From: Pectinophora gossypiella
Taxonomy: Eukaryota > Arthropoda > Insecta > Lepidoptera > Gelechiidae
DNA length: 64,000 nucleotides
Direction: 5' to 3'
Assembly: GCF_024362695.1 (NCBI RefSeq)
Contig: NC_065422.1
Span: 14,008,013 to 14,072,012, forward strand
Position numbers and translations under genes: made by a program. Shown here one piece after another: positions 29,101 through 35,589 of the stretch. The number at the start of each line of letters is the position of its first letter. Position 1 is the stretch's first letter. A model generated the notes under the pieces. That model ran no database searches. It worked only from the letters and a program-made list of their open reading frames with translations, and had not been told where the DNA came from.

Positions 29101-30533
29101 GTAAAGGTTGTGAGGCCACGGCGGGGCTCGTCCCGCGGCTGCCAACAACCTGCGGCTCGATACGAGGTAGGTACGCCGGTTGAGACTTCAGCAGACTTGT
29201 TGTCGCGAGCTCTCCGCCCGCTAGCGGCGAGACCCGCGGGACACGCCACTCTGTATCTCCTGTACTTACCTATCGTAATAGAAGTTACTGAGTGGCAGGT
29301 CCCGCCGCGGGTATACCCGCTTAATTCTGACCGGAATTCAGAACTTTCACAGTACCTATTCGGTAATCAGCTCTCAACTTGTGGCAGTAAGATAAGTAAA
29401 ACTTGTGAGCAGGGTCTGCACGCCAACCGTGCCGCGAGCAATTAGGATTTTTTTTATCTAAAACAAAATTGTAGGTAACACTTTAGCCAAATCGATTCTA
29501 CACCTCGCTGATAAATTTATGTAAACTGTATGTAATCATCTGTAAGACATAGTATCTCACAGACTTTCGAAAGGATATCGGAAAACAACAACTATAGCTA
29601 GGTAGGTATGTAATACTCAAACAAGTAAGTGAGACGGCGCGAGCCGCGTTCAAGGAAAGAGAAATCAAAGTTGTTTCAACTTCAACACCTTATAAAAAGT
29701 CGATAGTGGCTCAGCGTTACAATCGTAAATATGATAAGTAGGTACTTCAATCTAGGCTTGAACAAAATAAACTAATACTGATTTTATGATGAATAGCAGC
29801 GTCTGTTCAGTGAATACAAGATGTACCGCGTGGCGGCAAGCAAGTCAGCAGGGAATCTAGATCTGAACGCTGCCGTTTGAGCGCGGTGCGCCGACGCACA
29901 CTGTTGATTGAAGCTTTTACAGCCTGTGTTTATAAGTTAATAATTCATATCGATGATTTTTGTTTCGTCCCCCGGCTCTAATACTTAGTTTACAACTAAA
30001 CCATAGTTATACTTAATAATAATCTGCTGTAGCTGTTGGATATTATTGGTCTATTGGTAAGGGCTTGGTAACTACTATCTACTAGGCTGCTACGTAGGTA
30101 TTCTGTAGTGTGCAAAGTCGTGAGCTTATGTTATCGTTATGTTACCTAAATATGGCAAGTTTGCATATTGGTTGACGTCCGGCTTCGCAGACCGGTGCTT
30201 TTTTAGCTTTTTACTGTAGGCAGGTACATTTACATAAAGTGTGGATCAAAATCGTCGGGTTCGGAGGTTGGAAGGAAAGGCAAGCCGGATGAGGGAGTGA
30301 TCGAGGGGAATATATGATAAGTAATATGGTGTGTTTGTGATCACTCACAGCTGTAGCAGGCCGGCGTGCAGCGGCGGCAGCTGCCGCAGCCCTGCGCCCG
30401 CGCACGCGAGCCGCGCGCCGCCCTCCGCGCACGCGCAGCCCGGCGCCGCCACGCAGCCGCCGCCGCCGTCGCCGCCCGCCGCCGCCAGCCACAGCGCCAG
30501 CAGCGCCAGCGCCGGCGCCGCGCCCACACGCAT
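1..30533 (-). CDS. rk: Rickets / LGR2, the bursicon receptor (gene span, 15 coding exons, 3' end outside window)
   Basis: A type B leucine-rich-repeat GPCR. In insects this family binds the bursicon heterodimer at the cell surface and signals through Gs/cAMP for cuticle tanning and wing expansion (established knowledge). I joined 15 exons by GT/AG sites and frame: 2,653 nt, 884 codons, open throughout. Residues 1-20 are a signal peptide; C27, C33, C35 and C44 fit an LRRNT cap; about 17 LRRs run to residue about 497; a hinge with the HCC motif spans about 498-615; seven TM segments follow, with ERN (714-716) in place of DRY and NPFLY (869-873) in TM7. Many LRRs point to type B rather than the shorter type A receptors. 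The first in-frame ATG is at 30,533. The introns contain many mobile-element relics. The C-terminal tail is not visible. A GPCR of this type is secure; the orthology to rk is very likely. Confidence 0.9.
979..1064 (-). other. rk intron 14 (86 nt)
   Basis: Donor C|GTCAGT and acceptor GTTGCAG. It is the second shortest intron of the gene, after the 80-nt intron 10; splicing completes a Leu codon across the junction. Confidence 0.8.
1065..1248 (-). CDS. rk: rk coding exon 14: hinge
   Basis: 184 nt, phase 0 in and phase 1 out, donor GTCAGT as in exons 3, 4, 8 and 9. It encodes TLVLSYAYHCCEFLPL, the di-cysteine hinge motif of glycoprotein-hormone-type receptors, then a Gly/Ala-rich insert. Without splicing at 1065 the frame would meet TGA near 1000, so the 86-nt intron (979-1064) is required. 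Confidence 0.82.
1911..2420 (-). mobile_element. Non-LTR retrotransposon 3' end (RT C-terminus and 3' UTR)
   Basis: Within rk intron 13. The minus strand holds 83 codons (2399-2148) with the motifs GQCIRFYNKIP and KKGYYKVSDYL, which I recognise as the C-terminus of the RT protein of lepidopteran LINEs, then a 3' UTR ending in AATAAAG near 1919-1926. The element is truncated at its 5' end. It lies in the same orientation as rk, so its polyadenylation signal is in sense with the gene. Confidence 0.75.
2655..2903 (+). mobile_element. Second copy of the same LINE 3' UTR, opposite orientation
   Basis: The stretch from about 2,655 repeats, in reverse complement, the 3' UTR at 1911-2130 (shared core GCAGCTTCTTTTCCCCGGC and the CTGAATAAAG tail), with an extra TTAC tetranucleotide run near 2848-2863. 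It ends about 33 nt from the donor of rk exon 13. Confidence 0.78.
2936..3062 (-). CDS. rk: rk coding exon 13: last LRR and start of hinge
   Basis: 127 nt, entering in phase 2 and leaving in phase 0 at AG|GTAAGT. It encodes NVGENQLAWLP and the stretch up to FPRIE, which joins directly to the hinge in exon 14. The total of 1,491 nt at this point is exactly 497 codons. Confidence 0.86.
3919..4271 (-). mobile_element. tRNA-derived SINE with 13-bp target-site duplication
   Basis: In rk intron 12. On the minus strand it begins with a tRNA-like head (box A TGGTCTAGTGGTTGGAGCG, box B GGTTCGATTCC), followed by a long body and a tail ending GGCTGTTTATGTATATT. The 13-bp direct repeat ATTACAGATTGTA occurs at 3906-3918 and 4272-4284 and marks both ends of a TPRT insertion. 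I recognise the body as a common lepidopteran SINE type. Confidence 0.85.
4531..4602 (-). CDS. rk: rk coding exon 12: one LRR
   Basis: 72 nt, phase 2 on both sides, donor GTGAGT. One LRR beginning NLEGNQIEHIDMETF. Confidence 0.87.
4603..5557. other. rk intron 11, no recognisable content
   Basis: About 950 bp of intron. I see no coding potential, RNA gene or clear repeat. Confidence 0.5.
5558..5743 (-). CDS. rk: rk coding exon 11: LRRs with an acidic insert
   Basis: 186 nt, phase 2 on both sides. It begins DLSSNEISSL, runs through a Glu/Asp-rich insert (about 12 residues) that interrupts the LRR spacing, then resumes LRR sequence (LPHNRLRRLPRHAF). The acidic insert lies between two repeats. 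Confidence 0.85.
5824..5889 (-). CDS. rk: rk coding exon 10: one short LRR
   Basis: 66 nt, phase 2 on both sides, donor GTGAGT, acceptor TTACAG. It encodes a 22-residue LRR (DLKLNRLQEIPDLRDC) that resembles the short repeat in type B LGRs. The next intron is only 80 nt. Confidence 0.85.
5989..6121 (-). mobile_element. Short dispersed repeat, likely SINE/LINE tail
   Basis: In rk intron 9. On the minus strand it reads through TACTTAGTTCATCATGCGAT and GGATGTACC to TAGTCGTGAGCTTATGTTAT. A related copy is at 24,236-24,375 and a short piece at 30,117-30,145. I know this motif from lepidopteran repeats but cannot assign the family. Confidence 0.5.
6182..6322 (-). CDS. rk: rk coding exon 9: two LRRs
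   Basis: 141 nt, phase 2 on both sides, donor GTCAGT. It encodes two LRRs; the first (begins VLSEARGLRWLP) departs from the LxLxxN consensus. Confidence 0.85.
6323..7006. other. rk intron 8, no recognisable content
   Basis: 684 bp with an AT-rich half and no clear feature. Confidence 0.45.
7007..7150 (-). CDS. rk: rk coding exon 8: two LRRs
   Basis: 144 nt, phase 2 on both sides, donor GTCAGT. The two LRRs include ELQHNPLSRLPPRAL. Confidence 0.87.
7394..7447 (+). pseudogene. Reverse-transcriptase relic
   Basis: Plus-strand translation gives ALGVPQGLLPGPVYL followed by a stop. This matches the RT block GVPQGSVLGPLLF of non-LTR retrotransposons. It is a degraded fragment inside rk intron 7, antisense to the gene. 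Confidence 0.6.
8457..8499. repeat. (GT)n / (CA)n microsatellite beside the rk exon 7 donor
   Basis: 43 bp of uninterrupted GT on the plus strand. On the coding (minus) strand it is a CA repeat starting 9 nt into intron 7, immediately after the GTGAGTG donor. Confidence 0.97.
8508..8576 (-). CDS. rk: rk coding exon 7: one LRR (23 residues)
   Basis: 69 nt, phase 2 on both sides, donor GTGAGT. The LRR begins RLEENLLTELP and is one codon shorter than its neighbours. A 43-bp CA repeat starts 9 nt into the following intron. Confidence 0.86.
8577..9776. other. rk intron 6, no recognisable content
   Basis: 1.2 kb of mixed composition. No repeat family or ORF that I can support. Confidence 0.45.
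9777..9848 (-). CDS. rk: rk coding exon 6: one LRR
   Basis: 72 nt, phase 2 on both sides, donor GTAAGT. One LRR beginning NLKRNRITYIDEKAF, a typical receptor LRR consensus. Confidence 0.88.
9849..13354. other. rk intron 5, mostly featureless
   Basis: 3.5 kb. It holds a short CACCC pentanucleotide run (10,911-10,932) and a C-rich tract (about 11,538-11,572). No convincing gene or mobile element seen. Confidence 0.45.
10911..10932. repeat. (CACCC)n short tandem repeat
   Basis: Four and a half pentanucleotide units in rk intron 5. Confidence 0.85.
13355..13426 (-). CDS. rk: rk coding exon 5: one LRR
   Basis: 72 nt, phase 2 on both sides, donor GTGAGT. One LRR beginning ELAGNLVSEL. Confidence 0.86.
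13568..13728. mobile_element. Hairpin MITE
   Basis: Terminal inverted repeats of about 42 bp: left arm 13,568-13,610 beginning GTGAATATCAAAATG and right arm 13,688-13,728 its reverse complement, around a spacer of about 77 bp. No ORF. In rk intron 4. Confidence 0.75.
14084..14111. repeat. (AC)n microsatellite
   Basis: 28 bp of uninterrupted AC on the plus strand, in rk intron 4. Confidence 0.95.
14112..16302. other. rest of rk intron 4, no recognisable content
   Basis: About 2.2 kb. Contains a GC-rich stretch (14,580-14,740) but no supported feature. Confidence 0.4.
16303..16446 (-). CDS. rk: rk coding exon 4: two LRRs
   Basis: 144 nt, phase 2 on both sides, donor GTCAGT. It encodes two full LRRs, the second starting RLSRNLLRSLP. 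Confidence 0.87.
16447..19762. other. rk intron 3
   Basis: 3.3 kb with no supported gene. A motif at about 18,635-18,675 (ACGGGTCGAATTGATAAC and TTCGAAGTCGG) matches the repeat tail seen again at 60,998-61,042; it is a dispersed lepidopteran repeat of unknown class. Confidence 0.45.
19763..19903 (-). CDS. rk: rk coding exon 3: two LRRs
   Basis: 141 nt, phase 2 on both sides, donor GTCAGT. It encodes two LRRs (begins NLSANRLESV); the first is one residue short of the usual 24. Confidence 0.87.
19904..20791. other. rk intron 2, no recognisable content
   Basis: 888 bp. No clear repeat or ORF. Confidence 0.4.
20792..20863 (-). CDS. rk: rk coding exon 2: one LRR
   Basis: Exactly 72 nt between a GCAG acceptor and a GTAAGT donor, phase 2 on both sides, encoding one 24-residue LRR that begins DVSNNNITSVP. 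Intron 1 upstream is 9.5 kb. Confidence 0.87.
21505..21565 (+). repeat. Short dispersed-repeat tail
   Basis: TCTATCTACCCC and GGGCGTGATATTATGTATG match the fragment at 23,235-23,310 (TCTGTCTACCCC and GGTGTGATGCGGTATGTTG). I take both as relics of the same lepidopteran retroposon tail. Confidence 0.4.
22325..22440 (-). mobile_element. Probable LINE 3' tail with (ATTT)n
   Basis: On the minus strand it reads GGGCTTGCCTGTAATGGTGA, continues through an ATATAAGT segment and ends in an (AAAT)n run at 22,331-22,352. This is the layout of a 3' UTR with a microsatellite tail. Family not assigned. Confidence 0.45.
23235..23310 (+). repeat. Short dispersed-repeat tail
   Basis: Contains ACACCTCTGTCTACCCC, then TTTGGGGATATAGGTGTGAT, a layout I recognise from lepidopteran LINE/SINE tails. 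Related to 21,505-21,565. Confidence 0.45.
24236..24375 (+). mobile_element. Copy of the repeat at 5,989-6,121
   Basis: Shares GAAACGTGGGTACTT, GTACTTAGTTGATCATG and GACTACCCCAATTG with the reverse complement of the repeat in rk intron 9. Confidence 0.5.
27160..27656 (+). mobile_element. SINE copy split by extra sequence
   Basis: The front part (27,160-27,250: TAGTTTGGTTTGGAAAACAC, GGCTGATCTCCC, ATTGTCCGAAAGTAAGATG) and the back part (27,545-27,656: CATGTCAGGGGC, AGCCCTGACACCAG, then GAGAGAAGAAG) match the two halves of the SINE at 39,400-39,648. About 290 bp separate them, roughly 200 bp more than in that copy, so something has inserted or the middle has diverged. Confidence 0.6.
28115..28267 (+). 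pseudogene. Reverse-transcriptase relic, plus strand
   Basis: Translation contains LGVLQGSVLGPLLFLVYVND (from 28,166), the RT block just upstream of the catalytic FADD region in non-LTR retrotransposons. It stops shortly afterwards. A fragment inside rk intron 1. Confidence 0.75.
28660..29068 (-). pseudogene. Non-LTR retrotransposon relic, minus strand (RT core and 3' tail)
   Basis: On the minus strand 29,068-28,850 reads FLVYINDLPSAEPSKHCA, then LFAND where the catalytic FADD should be, and later LSWFTVKNLVLNAKKTK after frameshifts. The 3' tail follows at 28,800-28,660 with GCCTGGAAGAAATCGC and GCAATAAAG. The catalytic change, frameshifts and the deletion between RT core and tail show that it is dead. 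It lies in sense orientation in rk intron 1. Confidence 0.75.
29069..30348. other. 5' part of rk intron 1, no gene
   Basis: About 1.3 kb with no exon or RNA gene that I can support. A fragment at 30,117-30,145 (GTCGTGAGCTTATGTTATCG) resembles the tail of the repeat at 5,989-6,121. Confidence 0.4.
30349..30533 (-). CDS. rk: rk coding exon 1: signal peptide and LRRNT cap
   Basis: Starts at ATG 30533-30531 and ends at a GTGAGT donor (phase 2) after 185 coding nt. It encodes a hydrophobic Ala/Leu leader, then a Gly-rich stretch and four cysteines (C27, C33, C35, C44) typical of an N-terminal LRR cap, ending at the first LRR strand. The frame stays open upstream, but its next possible start is only GTG, so the ATG is chosen. 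Confidence 0.88.
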
Positions 30534-30912
30534 GCTCAGCGCGCGCCGGGCCCGCCCGGCGCCATCGCCGGCACCCACCGCACTGCACTCCGAGCCGCTC
30601 TCCGCTCTACACTCGCACTGCACTGGCCGACGTCGCTCGCCTTGAGCGCGTGTAACTCGCGATGCACTCTGCGGCGGTATATCCGCGCGATATCGCACGT
30701 GTGCACGTGGTGCGTGGCTCGCGACTCATTCGTGTAGGACACGTCCGTGCAGGGCGCGCGCCGCGCGGGGACTGCCGGCGCCGCCGCCCCCCGCCCCCGC
30801 CCCGCCCCGCGCCGGCGGAGCCGCCGAGTCTGGCGCGCCGACCTCACTCGCAGCCTCCGTCCTCCGCCGGCGTCTATCTTTCTCCGATGCTCTCGGACAA
30901 ACTTCACTCATT
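30534..30912 (-). promoter_or_regulatory. GC-rich 5' UTR / promoter region of rk
   Basis: A very GC- and CpG-rich block upstream of the rk start, with G-runs on the minus strand (30,780-30,830). Composition falls sharply beyond 30,900. It probably holds the transcription start, but I cannot place a TSS or TATA box. Confidence 0.5.
30536..30565 (-). promoter_or_regulatory. Upstream ORF ending just before the rk start codon
   Basis: ATG at 30,565-30,563 opens a nine-residue reading frame (MAPGGPGAR) whose TGA is at 30,538-30,536, leaving two bases before the rk ATG at 30,533. If transcription starts upstream, ribosomes would meet this uORF first, so it could reduce or gate rk translation by reinitiation. 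The arrangement is seen directly; its effect is inference. Confidence 0.55.
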
Positions 30913-31709
30913 ATGTTCAAAATGAAAACTTTTCATATTACGAGCCGAGATACACCGGGATGTAGAGTCCACGATCCGAATCGAGTTGCTGTTCTACGCT
31001 GGAGTACTACAACGACGGACACTCGACTCGTTGGGACCTACTTCGAGGAACGAGTGTGGAGGACGACCTGCGATTATGTGAGAACGACTAACGGTGTAAG
31101 ATAAAGCAAGGGATAAAAGGCATGTAACACGCGGTAGTTGAGAAGGAAGTACCTATAAAACGATTTTAAATAATAAACTCCTCTGTGGGGTGGACAGGGA
31201 TAGAAATGGCAGAGCCTGTGGTTGCGCCAGGGGAGCGTGGAGAACAGCGCGGTGCATACCTAGTTTAATATAAAACAAGAGTAGGTGGGTGAATACCTGA
31301 CGCGTAACGTTTTTCATTCACTACTCTAGATACAACTTCCTCCTGGAGCAGCGATTAGACGGTTAATATAGCTTTAGGTATACTTGATGAATAATGACTA
31401 TTTAACAATAAGTTAATCAAATTAAATTAATCAAATTATTGACTCCATCGATTGGCGATAAATTCAGTTGCACGCTCCATAGAAAAGACATCAACGGGTG
31501 TACTATTTTAATGTTAATTGAATGAGTGTTTGTAAGCAAAACAGACAGAGATATAAAAAAACAGCACAACATGATTTTGAACATGTGTGACACAAATATC
31601 TCTTGCGGTCGAGATTTCCAGGCACAATAGTTAAACAATGGGATTTAGATATTTAAAGAACAGTCTTTCGACTTTAAATATAGCTCAGATGGTGACGGTC
31701 CCAGTCAAG
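30913..31709. other. Upstream intergenic DNA, nothing recognised
   Basis: AT-rich sequence with no ORF or repeat that I can support. Confidence 0.4.
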
Positions 31710-31962
31710 CACGTCCTAATTATACAAACTATGAGTTCACAAACACTACACGTCGGGCAAAATATGGAGCTTGCCCGTTTTGTTACTATAAGAAGCACGT
31801 TATAACAGAATAGCAATGAACAGTCAATAAAGTTACCTATGGTGGCGATAGCGAAATAGTTTTTTCACCTTAAGTTCATATGATGGTAGCGAAACGGCCA
31901 TGCCACATATTTTGCTTAACGTGAAGAGTTTGTGAACTTATAGTTTGTATAATTAGGACGTG
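31710..31962. mobile_element. Palindromic MITE (253 bp)
   Basis: Arms of about 70 bp: 31,710-31,779 beginning CACGTCCTAATTATACAAAC and its inverted copy at 31,893-31,962. The arms differ by scattered substitutions. No coding capacity; class not assigned. Confidence 0.75.
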
Positions 31963-32318
31963 TAGAGTTAGAAACTTGGCGCTACATGAGATCTGATGAC
32001 TTTTTGTCATTGTGATCGAGATATGATCTCGTCTTGGCAACATTTTACATGTTTCTTTTTTTGTTAGGATTTCACTTCTTTTTTTGTGAGATGCACAGCA
32101 AAAGCGGCACGCTGCACGCGGCAGAAACATATCGGGGGTTTTGACCAATAGACGAATCTAAGCAGATAAACGTCACACGGCAATTGGTGGAACCAGCTCC
32201 CGGCATATGAACCACACGACGACGGCGTGGCCCTACCTCTACTTCAGGTTAACGGCCGGCGCCTAATAAGGACCATGAGCAAAACTCACACTTCTACATT
32301 TTCAAAACTGCATCAAAG

Positions 32319-32803
32319 GAGACTGGTCACGGCCCATACAAAATTAACCCAGGCCCGGCGCGAATGAAACTTATCTCATAATTTTCGTAAAATTAGGTAA
32401 AGTAAATCTAAAAAGTCCGCATCGCTGAAATATTTGGCGAACATACTGAATTTGCCTATTAATGTTTTTGTAAAGGCGCAACATTATATTTTTAGTTTTT
32501 TCGTTTATTTTTTGTTTATTTTTTTTTATTGAATAAGTTAAACATTAAAATCGATTATTACCAGTCGTATGGTCTAGTCCGATGTGTTGAGGAACAAAAT
32601 CTTGTAAGAGACAGCTTCTAACGCTGTGTATCGTCCTGTCAACAGTTCTTCACGACATGTTAAATGTAGCTGCCAGTTCGCAATTTATATAAGCAATGCG
32701 GATTTTTTAGATTTAATTTACCTAATTTTACGTACATTATGAGATAAGTTTCTTTTGCGCCGGGCCTGGGGCAGAAATGACCTGTCTCCTTTCCCTCGCA
32801 GCA
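32319..32803. mobile_element. Fold-back element (about 485 bp)
   Basis: Imperfect inverted arms of about 110 bp, 32,319-32,430 and 32,690-32,803. Shared segments include GGAGACTGGTCA versus GGAGACAGGTCA, AGGCCCGGCGC, and AAACTTATCTCATAAT. The 260-bp interior is AT-rich and non-coding. Confidence 0.7.
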
Positions 32804-33445
32804 TCCTAAACCACCCATAGCCAAAATGCAGTCGGGGTATTTTGGTTGAGCACCGCCAATTTGACAGTAGCTTTGGGTTTGTGTCAAACAGCTGATTGAA
32901 AGACCGTTTTATAAAATTGACGAAACCTTCTTTTGTTTATTTTGGTGAAAATACCTGCGTTTTGTAAATAGTTTTAATAATAAAACATACTTTTATGTTC
33001 TAACAAAGTTCTGCCAAGAAATTACTTTGTTTTAGTAACAATTTTTACTACAAAATGGAATTTTCAGCCCAAAACTCGAAATTTTAATAAAGACCACTCT
33101 TTGGGCACTATTACGGCCGGGCCTTATTAAGACCCTACGCTTGTAGCGTAAATCAGCGCAATTCACCAACAGTGAGAGATTCTATACAAATACTTTATAA
33201 AGTTTAACAAATTCTTATGTCTTTAAAATATTAATGTATCGTTGGTTTATATATCAAGACTGAAAAAAAAAACCCGATCCGAAACGATTAAAAAATGCTT
33301 CTTTCATACTTTTAATATGGTCCATCATGGGTATAGATACTATTGATTAAAAAAAATATGGGTTTTATGTTTTAAAATGCTGTAATTAACTGTCTAAAAA
33401 ACGTTTAATTGTTATTTAAAAAGAATATATATATATATATATATA

Positions 33446-35064
33446 TACACTTCTCATCAAAAAAATCGAAACACCTTGCAAGTTTACGCTTTGTCAGGAT
33501 TATCAGAAAAATGTGTACATTTAGGAATAAATGTTAAATGTCGTTTAATAGTGAGTAATATGAGCTTATCAAATCTTAATGTTAATGTTCTAAATTTAAA
33601 TGAATTTTTCATAGGTTTCGTATTTTGTTAAATGAGTCATTTTTATTCCGTATGGAGTATAAAGGAAATGGATAAAACAACACACGTAAATGAAAAAAAA
33701 AGCTAAAAAACGTTTATTTAATAACTTGTATTCCCTCCCCGAGCTCTAATTACTGCTTCCATACGGTTCTTCATCGATCGGATGAGAGTCACGATCACAT
33801 GCTGTGGTATATTGTCCCATTCCTCTTGGATTGCATCTTGCAGCTGGCTAAGTGTTTCTGGGGCAGGATCTCTTGCTCGAATTCGTCTCTTTAATTCATC
33901 CCACAGATGTTCAATGGGATTCATGTCCGGGCTTCTTGCTGGCCATTCCATAATAGAGATATCGACTTCGTTAAGATAATCTCGTACGACGCCAGCGGTG
34001 TGAGCCCTAGCATTGTCGTGCATGAATATGAAGCCGTTGCCAATAAAATGTGCATAGGGCATCACATGAGGCTCGAGACACTCTTCGACGTACCGATGAC
34101 AGTTTAGTGCAGGCAGACGTGGCCCAGACACGAAAGCAAGCTCTGTCTTACCGTCGGCGCTGATTCCTCCCCAAACCGTCCACGAACCGCCACCATAGCT
34201 GACCTTTTCTTCAATGCAGCATTGTGCATAGCGTTCTCCGTCTCTTCTGTAGACCTTGTTCCTTCCGTCGTTACCATACAGCATAATTTTACACTCATCA
34301 GAAAAGAGAACTTTGCTCCACTGTAGGTATGACCAATTTAGGTGCTCACGTGCAAAGTTAAGGCGCGCTCTTCGATGGTCTGCAGTTAATTTCGGCCCAT
34401 TTGCTGGCTTATGCGGTACCAGTCCACGATCCTTCAACCTTCTTCTAATTGTAGAGTCACTTACAGCCACCCTTCGTACAACACGAAGCCGCTGCTGCAG
34501 TTGAAAAGCGTTAAGGCGTCGATTTCTTAAAGAAGTTGTTACAATAAATCGATCATCTCGCTCAGAAGTGACCCGATTCCTGCCAGATCCTGAACGGCGC
34601 GTGAACAAACCAGTCTCCCGATAACGTTTATAGACTATGAACAGATGACAGGCTTAGATGCAGTCTTGCAGCCACAACACGCTGACTAAGGCCAGAATCC
34701 AGCAATAATTGGGCGAAGTATCCATACGTTTTAGAAAAAAAACCTTTTTTCAGACGTCCCAAAGTCACAGTATTGAAATAAAAAACAAAAAGTTTAAGGA
34801 TAGGCGCCAATTTTTAGTTTTTAAACGCTAAATGTACTCCAACCCTAAACACACATTTGTCTCAAAACAGTGATTCATTTCGTTTATAAGATAAACAAAT
34901 GAAATTCTAATTTTGAATTTAGAATTTTCGCTTATTACTGTAATGGCCAAACTGCCAGCTATACATTTATGTATTTTTTTTCATCGTATGAATTCTTTTT
35001 TGTGTTAAATTCGGACAGAAACAATGAAAACGGAAGTGTTTCGATTTTTTTGATGAGAAGTGTA
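33446..35064 (-). mobile_element. Tc1-like transposon, about 1.6 kb
   Basis: Terminal inverted repeats of at least 29 bp, beginning TACACTTCTCATC and ending ATCGAAACAC, lie at 33,446-33,474 and 35,036-35,064. Both ends sit in (TA)n runs, consistent with TA target insertion. The interior encodes a broken DD34E transposase on the minus strand. Confidence 0.88.
33718..34810 (-). pseudogene. Tc1-like DD34E transposase, frameshifted
   Basis: The C-terminal 296 codons (34,608-33,718) carry the catalytic triad: D in LFSDECK (residue 104 of this frame), D in MHDNARAH (198) and E in NPIEHLWDE (233), with 34 residues between the last two, i.e. DD34E. The second HTH (AVSDSTIRRRLKD) is in the same frame. 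The first HTH (LSQRVVAARLHLSLSSVHS) is in another frame that ends in TAA at 34,630-34,628; the two join only across a frameshift near 34,633. The apparent first codon of the long frame is TTG, and no ATG start is evident upstream. The catalytic domain is well preserved, so the break is probably recent. Confidence 0.88.
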
Positions 35065-35122
35065 TATATATATATTTTATAATTGCAATAAAATTCGATT
35101 TATTTTTAATTTTCAGTTTCAT

Positions 35123-35339
35123 ACAGGGTGTTAGTGACAACGTAACGAATACTCAGAGGGTAGATTCAGACCATGATTCTGAGTTAATATCAAGTGGAAT
35201 TTTCCGTCGCAAAATTCATGTTATTTTTTTAGTTTTTTTTTAAATTATTTTCAATTCTATACTTCTATACTCGAATAATCAGTTGAATCATCCCTCTCAG
35301 TATTCGTTACGATGTCACTTACACCCCATACAAGTACAT
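35123..35339. mobile_element. MITE copy 1 of a tandem pair
   Basis: Begins ACAGGGTGTTAGTGACAACG and ends with the inverted counterpart at 35,290-35,339 (CGTTACGATGTCACTTACAC). Non-coding. I know this terminal repeat from lepidopteran MITEs. Confidence 0.7.
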
Positions 35340-35360
35340 ACAGTAGCCATACAAGTAGGT

Positions 35361-35589
35361 ATGGGTGTTAGTGACACTGTAACAAATACTGAAGGGGATG
35401 ATTCAGACCATGATTCTGAGTCGATATCAAGTGTAATTTCCTGTCGGAGAAGTCATGAAAATTTTAGAGCTTATTTAAATTATTTTCCGTTCCATACTTT
35501 TGCGACGGAAAATTCCACTTGATATCAACTCAGAATTATGGCCAGAATCATCCCTCAAAGTTTTCGTTACGATGTTACTAACACCCTGT
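35361..35589. mobile_element. MITE copy 2 of a tandem pair
   Basis: Begins ATGGGTGTTAGTGACACTG and ends CGATGTTACTAACACCCTGT, i.e. the same terminal repeat. Its right arm matches the left arm of copy 1 over about 90 bp in inverted orientation, including GATATCAAGTGGAATTTTCC. Confidence 0.7.

Noticed and set aside
30345..30698. Longer N-terminus for rk starting near 30,698.
   Set aside because: The codon there is GTG, not ATG, and the extension would put the signal peptide in the interior of the protein.
33718..34608. A complete 296-residue transposase starting at 34,608.
   Set aside because: The first codon is TTG and the N-terminal HTH lies upstream in another frame; this is a frameshifted gene.
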